Source: Clavaria fumosa (taxonomy: Eukaryota > Basidiomycota > Agaricomycetes > Agaricales > Clavariaceae). From it: a DNA stretch of 64,000 bases. Of the stretch, positions 55,191 to 64,000 are shown piece after piece. The position numbers and the translations under genes are program-made. The stretch is from NCBI GenBank assembly GCA_951802425.1, contig OX637798.1:372001-436000 (forward strand), written 5' to 3'. The notes beneath the pieces are model-generated. The model ran no database searches and was not told the origin of the DNA. It saw only the letters and a list, made by a program, of their open reading frames with translations. Position 1 is the first letter of the stretch. The number at the start of each line of letters is the position of its first letter.

Positions 55191-56748
55191 TGTTAGGGCC
55201 TGTCCCATCTCGATAGTAATGCCAGAGGTCGACTTGTTGATGACTGATCTTGGAAACTTGCTAAGACCAATCAACTGTCGAGCACAGTCGAGAATGCTCA
55301 GTCCCAGAAGGTCGCGTAGACGTCTGAGAAGATGTAAGAGTGAAGAAAGACAAGTATAGAGGAAGAAGACATCGCCAGGAAGGTCGTGAAGTCGGTAGAT
55401 GAAATGTAAAGGGGGAAATTGACGAGGTGGGAGAAATAGATGATGCTGAGAAGGTTGCGAGGTCGACTGACGAAGCATAAAGACAGAAATTGATGAGGTG
55501 GGAGAAATAGATGATGCTGAGAAGGTTGCGAGGTTGATCGACGAAGCATAAAGACAGAAATAGACGAGGTGGGAGAAATAGATGACACTGAGAAGGTTGT
55601 GAGGTTGACTGACAAAGCGTAAGAAAGGAAAAGATGAGGTGAAGGAAAAAGGACAATGTTGGGAGGGTCATGGGTAGTCGTGACAAGATTAGGAAGTGTG
55701 TCGGTGAAGGCGATGACTTTGCCAACTGACAGGAGAACCTGTAGGCTTCAAAAGATCAGTACCAAGATGAAATGAAGAGAATACTTAGGCACATGAGTTT
55801 GTACAAGTGTGGAGGACAAGGTTAGAAAGAAGCAGAGTGGTCTTGATGTCGTTGGGTCACCAAATGAGACAAGACCTATCAATCGCAATGGTTCCAAGCT
55901 CAAAGGGCATAATAGCCTCAAGCTTAAACCAATGTGCATCAATATCAAGTCTACAGTACAAAAGGTACATGCGAGACTTATATACATGTGTATAAAGAGT
56001 ACAACAGAAAAGGGAAAGTATAGAGGTTGCCAGGCGATGAGACTATAGTAGTACGGGGTATGTTTAGTCGTCAAGTGACTAGGCACGTGTTCTACTAAAG
56101 TTGTGAGGGGTTAGGAATGCATAAGTAAGGTCGCAAAGATGACCTGTCACAAGTTGCAACCTAGTTAAATAAGTATATATGTTGCTATAACTATGGGGGG
56201 ATTCTTGGATCATAAGTAAAGTAGTTATAGACGATTGGGGAGAAGAAGGGAAGCATAATTTGAAGTGTATATACAGCTGACCGTTGGTGGCGCATTTGAG
56301 TGTTAAGGTCATGAGGTCATAAGAGTGGTCATGTGGTGATGCTAGTGACATGGGTGACGCAGGTGATGCAGGTGACCTTTGAGTAGGAAGTCACGTGGGT
56401 AATGCTGGTAACGCTGGTAACGCATTGGCGCTGGTAGTAGTAGCGCCGGGGGTGCTGCATGGCAAGTCACGTGTTGACTGAAGAGAATGTGCAATGGCAT
56501 GTTGCGCATAGAATTGGTGGGTCCAGGCGGAGTATGTGCATGCAGTGAGATAGTAGGAGCCATTGCGAGTATGGCTTGGTGGTTGCAAGTGTCATGTAGG
56601 CACGAGGGAGGTTGCAGGGGCTTCCAGAAGGGAAGAGCGGGTTTCGGAAGTGTGTAGAGGGGGTCGCGAGGTGGTAGAGGGTCGTCGGGAGGGTCGTAGG
56701 TGTCGATAGTGTTGGCTTGGATAGGGGAAAAATGAATGGGTCCTGACA
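55191..56748 (-). mobile_element. Long LTR-like unit A (1,558 bp)
   Basis: Minus-strand ends are TGTCAGGACC...GGCCCTAACA, i.e. TG...CA with short inverted termini. It holds three or four 67-71 bp tandem units around GTGGGAGAAATAGATGATGC and GAGAAGGTTGCGAGGT (55,420-55,620). The position directly 5' of the gypsy leader suggests the 5' LTR of that element. Homologous units are at 56,749-57,738 (truncated) and 62,096-63,564. No protein-coding gene. Confidence 0.7.
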
Positions 56749-57738
56749 GCAATGAGGGAACCTGTGGGGTTTGAAGAAATCAGTACCAAGACAAATAAGA
56801 GAGAATACTTAGGCGTGCAAGTTTATATGAGCATGGAGAATGAGTTAGAATAAAGCAGAGTGTGTCTTGGTATTGTCAAAGTCACCAAGTGAGACAAGAC
56901 CTATCAATCGCAGTGGTTCCAAGCTCAAAGGGCGTAATAGCCTCAAGCTTAAACCAAAGTGCATCAATATCAAGTCTACTGTACTGTATGTACATGCAAG
57001 ACTTATATACATGCATACAGAGAGTATAACAGAAAAGGAAAAGTACAGAGGTTGCCAAGTGACAGAACTATAGTAGTACAGGGTATGGTCAGTCATAAAG
57101 TGACTATGGACATGTTCTACTAAGGTCATGAGGGGTAAAGGAAACATAGGTAAGGTCATGAACCTGACCAGTCATGGGTCACGACTTAGTTAAATAATCA
57201 TATGAGTAACTATAACTACGAAGAGGTGCTTTGGTCATAAGTATCATAGTTATAGATGACTGGGGAGAAGAAAGGAAGCATAATTTGAAGTAGTGATCAA
57301 CTGGCCACCAGCGGTGTGTTTCATCATTAAGGTCGTGAGGTCCAAGAGTGGTCATGTGAGTGGCAGTGGTGATGCAGGTGATGCTAGTGACACAGGTGAC
57401 CTTGGGTGGGAAGTCATGTGGGTAATGCTGGTGACTGGTGGTGCCGCATGGCAAGTCACATGCTGGCTGAGGAAGATTGCATAACTGCATGTTGCACATC
57501 AATTTGGCAGGTTCAGGTGGTAGACACGTGTAGGGTGAGGTGGCAGTGGGTGACACAAGTATAGTATGATGGTCATGAGTGTCGTGAGAATATGAGGGAG
57601 GTTGGGGAAGCATCCAGAAGTGGGCAGCGGGTTTCGGAAGAGTACAGGGGGGTTCACGAGGTGGTAGGGAGGTGTCAGGAGATCCACAGGTGCTGGTAGA
57701 GTTGTCGTAGATCAAGGAAAAATGAATGGGTCCTGACA
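56749..57738 (-). mobile_element. LTR-like unit B, truncated
   Basis: Matches unit A from its GAACCTGTAGG..ATCAGTACCAAGA point (55,733) to the TCCTGACA end, and lacks the tandem-repeat third. It lies in direct repeat right beside unit A without an internal region, as after unequal recombination or nested insertion. Confidence 0.75.
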
Positions 57739-57799
57739 TATGTCTGCATCTATCCAGGATTTCCATTGTGAAATCAAATGGTTCTGTGCTGCAGCTCTA

Positions 57800-58175
57800 A
57801 GTCCTCACATGGTTGATTCTTTTACCAGAACACTGACCTTCTTCACTATCACTCTCAAATTCAGATTCTTCTGCCTTTATTGTCTTTGACACCTTCCTCA
57901 ATGGCTTCTGGACAACCCTCCCTACAGCCTTCACCAGCTTCACCTGTGACTTGCCTTCTGTTGTCAGTAACATGACACTTTCTTGCTCACTCTCACTAAT
58001 TGCCTGCAGTGGGTCTCCTCATCTCCTCTTCTGTACTGGTCAGTGCAAGACATTCACAGAGCTTTGATACAGCTTGTGCAGCTGCATGAATTGGCCATTT
58101 TGGAGTAGGTGCAGTATATTTGGTACATGTTTTGTGTTCTTGAGTATTCAAGTTTGCCTTCAGTTTAGATGCCAT
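57800..58175 (-). pseudogene. Unidentified broken reading frame
   Basis: From ATG 58,174: MASKLKANLNTQEHKTCTKY, WPIHAAAQAVSKLCECLALT, STEEEMR, stop. One base out of frame it continues ISESEQESVMLLTTEGKSQV, KLVKAVGRVVQKPLRKVSKT and EESEFESDSEEG, ending at about 57,800. The sequence is Lys/Ser/Glu-rich and looks disordered. No family recognised; a small intron instead of a frameshift is possible. Confidence 0.35.
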
Positions 58176-58660
58176 AGTTAGGCTGCCAGGGACAGCAGGG
58201 GCTACATCACACTCAGGAACAACAGCTGGAGAGCCAGAGGCAGTTCAGGAACTTGCTGTATGAGTAGAGCAAATCAGTCTGGGGTTGATTTTGGGATTTG
58301 TGGCAGTCTCATTGGGTTGTTTGTCAGGAGCAGGGGTAGGTGGGTCATTCTGAATAGATGGAGTTGTACTTCTATTTTGCAGTTTTCTCTGTATGTTCCA
58401 CTGCCATTCAGCACACTGGCCCATGAGGAAAGGGTTGGATTGACTTACATATGCTATGGCTCAGCATAGCTGTCCAAAACCTGACTTGCAAGGCCAAAGG
58501 CATCATAACATGTCTGGTGGAATTTACTCAGTGCATTATAATGGGGCTACACACATGCCTCTTATGAGATGAGTCTAATTGAAATGCCAACATCTAGTAT
58601 ACTATAGTGGCCCATCAACAAGCCTGAAAAGAACTCATAAACTCATAATAGTAAACACAG
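58176..58660. other. No recognisable gene
   Basis: Between the broken frame and the end of the kinase gene. It may contain its 3' untranslated region. The only plus frame (58,260-58,469) has no known domain. Confidence 0.4.
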
Positions 58661-61600
58661 CTAACAAGCCAATACATCTTCCAACTTTTGCTCCTCCCGC
58701 CTTTGCTCCTCCCTACTAAAGTCAGCATCTGTGGATGCTACAAAGGCATGGCTAAAATCAATAATAGTTGCTTTGCCATGCAAGTAACACATGTTCTCTT
58801 TCCTAAGATCCCCATGACATATTCCTGCCTTATGCAAGCTCCGGAGAATCTTGCGAAACTGTGCCCTACACTTCTAAGTGAAATGACTATGACATGATCA
58901 AATTGCAGCATACCTGAGTGAGTTATTGACAGTGCTTATCTCCTCACCAGCATAGGTAGTAACAAGGAGAGGTACTCCATCATCTAGGTCATCAAAAAGC
59001 CCAATGACACTTGGAACACCATCGACATTGCAGTTTCGGAGTATGCTGTAGATCCTGGCTTCATGAAGAAGATGCCGATGAGCATCATCAATCCGACCAA
59101 CTTTTGCTACAACATCCAGAACGGCATTTGGTCGTGATGTAGGGGAGAGTACACCTTTCCACGTTTCCCCAATGGCACCCTTCCTAAGCCGCTTTGTCAA
59201 GCAAAGGGAAGATGGAGAATTGGTACTTGCAGCAATTTTCGTACTCGCCAAACTGAAGTCGGAATCTGTTGATGCTGAATAGGTCAGGGACGGTGTTCGA
59301 GATGACATTGGCAGTTCCGAGGCAGGGGCATCATCCAATGAATAACAAATTGGCTGAAGAAGGGCAGAGGCAGTTGAATCATAGAATCCATCATGAATGC
59401 ACATGTGTAAATTTCCAATTGCTATTGTCTGCAACACCAAACTCAGATCATGCATTTAATAAGCATCACGCATGGAACGAACCTTGGACAAGGCAAGTTG
59501 TTCTACAGCACTCAGCGTGGCAACCGGTATCTCGCCATCACTAGAATCAGCATCCATGCATGTTTTTTTGCCCGATTCCGGATCAGGTTCATTTCCTTTC
59601 CTTTTAGAAGGTCCTCCGCCGTGACCTCGATGGTGTCCTAGATCATCCCCGCCGCCACGGCTACCTCTCCCACCGTGGCCACCTCTCCCACCACGGCCAC
59701 CTCTCCCACCGCGGCCACCTCTCCCACTGTGGCCACCTTCCCTGTCAGGGCGAGGAGTGGCCAAGCTCGTCTCGTCTAGGTCATCGGTCTCATTGGCAAT
59801 GTTGCGAGCTAAAGCATCTTGGTACGCTGATATTATTTGACCGAGGAGAGCCTGGGCGAGGGTAGGAGAATTTGCACCCGGAAGGAAAGGTGTAGATACA
59901 TAAAGTGTCCGCATGGATCGTGATCTGTACACCATAACAGCATGTTTTAATGTGCTGAGGGTCGAGAAAGTAAGATCTTGGTGAACCATTTCAGCCCATA
60001 ACTGGGTCTCAGAGCATCAGTCATGTAAGTGTCAGGGAAATAATGCTGCTTCACCTGCTGGAGGACATACGTGTAATGCTGTTCAAATTCATCTCCCTCT
60101 TCCCACTTCCAATCTTCACAGTTGTGCGAATTATTCCGTTCAGGAAGAACCCGCGCCGCTCGTTGGCGGGCGCTTGTGCGGCGAAAACGAGTTGATAATT
60201 TCTGGGCAACAGGATCATCATGCGTGTCTTCCATAAGACGTATCGCGCCAGTGCGAATGATCGCCAGCGCGACGTGATAACGGGGGTGCCTAGATAACCC
60301 GTCTCGCCCCTCCTCAAGCACGGGGAGGCCTGAATTGTCTGCGAGGTCATCATTGTGAACACGAGGATCGCTGAGCAGCTGATCCAACTCCTGTGGGTTC
60401 GGAGTGAACTCGGGAAGCTCGGTGAGGGCGTCAAGGTTTGCGGAATCATCGAGCGTTTCCGGCAAGTTGCGTTTCTTGTTATGACGACACTTGGCACCGC
60501 GACGACACGTCTGGAAAGCAAATTCCTTTGGAATACCCATGACATTGGCTGCAGCTTGGCAGGAAAGCCGATAAAAGAATGAGGAAGTGGCGACGGTCAA
60601 GCTTTTCAGCTCCATGGCTAAGATGATACGCTCGATGAGGTTGGGGAGGCTTTGTTTCGACACGGCAGTGTATTCCTGTTGGGAGAGTTTGATAACAGTA
60701 TCCCAAAGAGGAGGCCCTAGATCACCCGTTTGGACCAGCAGTTCATCATATCGCTGCGTGGGAGGATCCGCGTTAAGATAGAATAGGATGCGAGACGCAA
60801 TCTCGCAAATTGGGGGTAGAATTCTTCCATCGGTAATAGTTTGAATCTGGCGTTCCCCCGTAACGATTTGTGTGTTAGAAAGCGACGTAACGTTGGCGTG
60901 GATGTCGTTTTGAAACCAAAATCTGTTTCCAGGATCACGGGCGGCGGCGTTCCCCGGATGAAGGCGTTCAAGCCTGGTCATGCACTGATCAACGAGGTTC
61001 GGTGCCCATTTCACGAATTGTAGCTGATGATTTGTTGGCAAGTGAAGATCAAACTTGGACGGGGCTCGGGTAGCCGTTGAACGAGTCACGTTCCCTTTTG
61101 CGACTCTAAATCCAGGGGGTATTGGCGCCGACAACTTAGATAGTAGGTTGATGTGAAAATCCTCCCACGTCGTTGTCACTTTAAGAGGCACGAGATATCG
61201 TCAGCTTTGCTCATACAACACAACCGCCGCACTTACCGGGTAGCTGCACGATGATGTGGAGACAATCCTCAGGGGGAAGTTGTGGAAGGATGGCCGACAG
61301 TTTCACTCCTCCGCTCAGCCTCGTAGTGAATACGGAAATATCAGCACCGCGTGACTGTATGCGAAGCGCCAGAGTGTCGTCGGGGTCCACAGGTTCTGTT
61401 ACATTGAGATTGAGCTGCAACAACAGTATGAGCCTTGACGCTGATGTTGTCGTATCGATGACGACATGGAACCGATAACCCACCTTCAGGAGCACCAGGA
61501 CGGTAGGACCAAGAGGGCATCAGCATCGATGTTTAAGTGGGTCTTATTGACGACGCACCTTCCAAAGCTCAAGATCTGAGGCATCAACGTCACGAAGAAA

Positions 61601-61780
61601 GCCTCTCTTCTTCTCCTCTTTAACGAGTTTCTTCAAGTCCGTAACATTGGCATTGTCAGGCGGTGTGACTTGGAATGGCCGGGAATCGCCAGCGACGAGA
61701 CACCAAATAGCAAGCGACATAGTTGCTTGCGGTTGGACAGGAAGGGCGGTTGCTGCAGGATCGAACACAGAATGGGACAT
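58661..61780 (-). CDS. Crinkler (CRN)-type protein with C-terminal kinase domain, 6 exons
   Basis: Exons, plus-strand coordinates: 61,559-61,780; 61,237-61,414; 60,055-61,178; 59,483-60,007; 58,914-59,428; 58,661-58,865. All introns are GT-AG (47, 48, 54, 58 and 144 nt). The total of 2,769 nt gives 922 residues with no internal stop. Residues about 20-133 form the CRN ubiquitin-like header: LAIWCLVAGDSRPFQV, VTDLKKLVKEEK, DASDLELWK and HIIVQLP. A middle region (135-590) is unassigned. An RGG/GRGG tract lies near 595-640. The kinase part (about 755-922) has KGAIGETWKG, VVAK (Lys), HEARIYSIL (Glu), HGDLRKEN and IIDFS (DFS instead of DFG), and ends soon after, as in short fungal kinase-like proteins. 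CRN proteins are known as effectors or self/non-self factors in oomycetes and some fungi; role and localisation here are inferred. The splice model is mine; donor GTTCGT at 59,482 is the weakest site. Confidence 0.88.
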
Positions 61781-62095
61781 GATGAGCGACGTTCAGATGG
61801 ATGTTGGAGTTGGAGATAGTTGATTGCAAGTGGCAAAGTTGTCAGAGATTCAGTTGAGTTACCTTCCGCCCACGGGCAACCCACCAAACACGCGTGACGC
61901 TTTTTAAAAGTGGGGTTGGGCATCTTGGCTCTGCCCTCAGGCTGAGACGGGGGAGGGGCTTATGTAAGTGGATGCAATAGGTGAGAGCAGGCTTATGTAA
62001 TGCGAACTATACAGTGGTAAGCTGGAGACTAGGTATGGGAGAGCTTGGGTCAGACAAGTGGAGGTACTCGTCTGAGCCAGGGAGAGCTTGGGTCA
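61781..62095. promoter_or_regulatory. Upstream region of the CRN gene with a transposon-end remnant
   Basis: 61,869-61,897 (GGGCAACCCACCAAACACGCGTGACGC) matches the TIR of the 51,002-54,779 transposon almost base for base. About 20 bp further, AAAAGTGGGGTTGGGCA looks like the inverted outer end, so a tiny internally deleted relative may sit here, about 90-140 bp before the ATG. The stretch 62,040-62,095 holds a direct repeat of GAGAGCTTGGGTCA. No TATA box stands out. Confidence 0.5.
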
Positions 62096-63564
62096 TGTTA
62101 GGGCCTGTCCCATCTTGATAGTAGTGCCGGAAATCGACTTGTTGGTGACCTATGCTGGAAACTCGCTAAGACCTATCAACTGTTGAGCACAGTCGAGAAT
62201 GCTCGGTCCCGGAAGGTCGCGAAGACGTCTGAGGAGATGTAAGAGCGAGGAAAGACAAGTATAGAGGAGGAAGACGTCGTTGGGAAGGTCGCGAAGTCGG
62301 TAAACTAAGTGTAAAGGAGGTAATTGATGAGGAGGGGGGAAATGGGTGACGCTGAGAGGGTCGCGAAGTCGACCGACGAAGCGTGAAGAAAGGAATAGAC
62401 GAAGTGGGAGAAAGTCACAACGTGGAGAAGGTCGCGAGGTCGACCGACGAAGCGTAGAGAAGGAAAAAGACGAGGTGAAAGAAATAGACAATGTTGGAAG
62501 GGTCGCGGTGGTCGCGACGGTGTTGAGAAATGTGTCGGTGAAGGCGATGACTTTGCCAACCGATGGGTGAACCTGTAGGGTTCCAAGATCAGTACCAAGA
62601 CGATTAATAGAGAATACTTAGATCGCACAAGTTGTAGGAGCGCAGAGGGTGAGTTAGGACAGAGTAGAGTGTGTCTTGGCAATCTTGTGGTCACCAAGAG
62701 AGACAAGACCTATCAATCGCGATGGTTCCAAGCTCAAAGGGCGTACTAGCCTCAAGCTTAAACCAATGTGCGTCAATATCAAGTCTACCGTACGAGAAGT
62801 ACATGCGAGACTTATATACGTGCGTACAGAGAGTATAACGAAAAAGGGAAAGTACAGAGGTCACCAGGCGACAAGACTATGGTAGTACGGGGTATGTTTA
62901 GTCGTAAAGTGACTAGGCGCGTGTTCTACTAAGGTCGCGAGGGGTTAGGTATGCATAGGTAAGGTCGCGAAGATGACCTGTCACGGGTCGTGACCTAGTT
63001 AAATAAGTATATACGTCGCTATAACTACGGAGGGATTCTCGGATCATAAGTAATGTAATTATAGACGACTGAGGAGAAGAAGGGACGCATATTTGAAGTG
63101 TTCATATAGCTGACCGTTGGTGGCGCGTTTGAGTGTTAAGGTTGCAAGGTCATAAGAGCGATCACGTGGGTGACGCTAGTGACACAGGTGACCTACGGGC
63201 GGGTAGTCACATGGGTAATGCTCGTAACGCTGGTAACATATTGGCGCTGGTAGTGGTAGCGCCGGGGGTGCCGCTCGGCAAGTCACGTGCTGGTGGAAGT
63301 AGACGCATATCAGTGTGTCGCGCATAGGATTGGTGGATCCAGGCGAAGTATGCGCGTAGGGTGAAGTAGTAGGAAGCGTCGCGAATACAGCATGGTGGTC
63401 GCGAGTGTCGTGTGAGCGCGGGGGAAGTTGGAGAGGTTTCCGGAAGGAGATAGCGGGTTTCGGAAGTGGGTAGAGGGGTACACGAGGTGGTAGAGGGTCG
63501 TCGGGAGGGCCATAGATGTTGGTGGGGTCGGCTTGGGTAAAGGAAAAATGAATGGGTCCTGACA
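62096..63564 (-). mobile_element. Long LTR-like unit C (1,469 bp)
   Basis: Ends TGTTAGGGCC and GGTCCTGACA, matching unit A throughout (TATCAATCGCGATGGTTCCA, AGTATAACGAAAAAGGGAAA). It has fewer of the tandem units. No 5-bp duplication: left GGTCA, right ATCCC. The right side is LINE DNA, so it may be solo after rearrangement. Confidence 0.75.
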
Positions 63565-64000
63565 ATCCCGCGGTATCGTCTCCAGTGCTGGCGAGTTGTA
63601 TATAATATAGCAGATGGGCGACAGGGGGCATCCCTGGTCTAGTCCGGCATTGATCCCGAGTGGGTCCGAGTGGTAGTCATCAAACCAAATGTTGGTGGTG
63701 CGTCCTCAAAGCTTCTCCCCCAGCCATCTTGTGTATTCTCGTGGTATACCGCGTAGCCACATTTTGTGCTGTAGGGTTCGGACATCAATGCTGGGGAACA
63801 CACCTTTTATATCCAGGAACAGGGCTGAGACTACGTGGTGGGTGCGCCATGCATCCTTGATGTATTTTGTCACCAGGTGGAGAGCGTCCGTTGCTGTCCA
63901 TCCTGGTCTGGCCCCGAAGTGTTGTCTGGGCAGGAGTTGGTATTTCTCTAGTATATATGTCAGGTCCTCCGCAACGGCCATGGAGAGCGGCTTGGCGAGC
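63565..64000 (-). pseudogene. LINE RT fragment 3, runs off the window
   Basis: Minus-strand RT sequence close to LINE copy 1: AVAEDLTYILEKYQLLP, HFGARPGWTATDALH, SALFLDIKGVFPSID, a stop near 63,706, then in continuing sequence AGLDQGCPLSPICYIIYNSP. The FxDD box lies beyond the junction with unit C and is lost. The element continues past 64,000. Confidence 0.9.

Noticed and set aside
62096..63564. Unit C as an intact insertion with 5-bp TSD
   Set aside because: The flanks GGTCA and ATCCC do not match, so only the TG...CA ends and homology to unit A are claimed.
1..64000. tRNA and rRNA genes
   Set aside because: No cloverleaf with A/B boxes and no conserved rRNA segment was noticed; a covariance search would be needed to exclude them fully.

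Overview
The window looks like a transposon-dense region of a basidiomycete fungal genome, probably an agaricomycete. Reasons: host-type genes with 47-88 nt GT-AG introns, a chromodomain Ty3/gypsy element, Ty1/copia elements with a zinc-knuckle gag, a LINE with an RNase H domain, a KDZ transposase remnant, an interstitial TTAGGG motif, and a Crinkler-type gene. No rRNA or tRNA gene was seen. Almost everything is mobile DNA at several levels of nesting. Only one gene, the Crinkler-kinase at 58,661-61,780, has a clean full-length model.

Left part (1-21,600). Fragments of copia and gypsy elements are mixed with AT-rich tandem repeats, the C-terminal part of a KDZ transposase (7,510-8,402) and a decayed 5' half of a glutamate-cysteine ligase gene (12,279-13,365) that runs into a 0.9-kb trinucleotide repeat. 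There is also an 8-bp-TSD hAT-type MITE (15,037-15,329). Four copies of a GC-rich composite repeat (here R1) occur; one carries a captured piece that looks like the C-terminus of a methylcrotonoyl/acyl-CoA carboxylase beta subunit. Two elements with CATCAG termini and CT flanks sit inside R1 DNA.

Centre (21,674-37,861). A full-length LINE lies on the minus strand, with an exact 14-bp target-site duplication and an A-tail. Its endonuclease domain is split by a 9,476-bp element that is almost wholly an inverted repeat: arms 4,694 and 4,700 bp, spacer 82 bp. This palindrome is flanked by a perfect 7-bp duplication, TAGGAAG. Removing it plus one copy of the duplication restores the LINE reading frame. 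It encodes no recognisable transposase. A second LINE copy in the opposite orientation (38,540-42,150) supplies the uninterrupted comparison.

Right part (42,150-64,000). In order: a chromodomain gypsy 3' end, a dead TB2/DP1/HVA22 membrane-protein gene with in-frame stops, a copia element whose gag-to-integrase frame is open but whose RT is missing, and a minus-strand gypsy. The gypsy gag is split by a 3,778-bp DNA transposon (51,002-54,779) with 46-bp TIRs, a 7-bp TSD (CAATGCC) and a large DDE/RNase H-like transposase candidate of unnamed family. Then come 1.5-kb LTR-like units, the six-exon Crinkler-kinase gene, another LTR-like unit and a third LINE fragment at the right edge.

Most nonsense changes that can be judged in the LINEs and the TB2 remnant are C-to-T (or G-to-A) changes, mainly CGA to TGA and TGG to TGA/TAG. 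This suggests cytosine-deamination-type decay.
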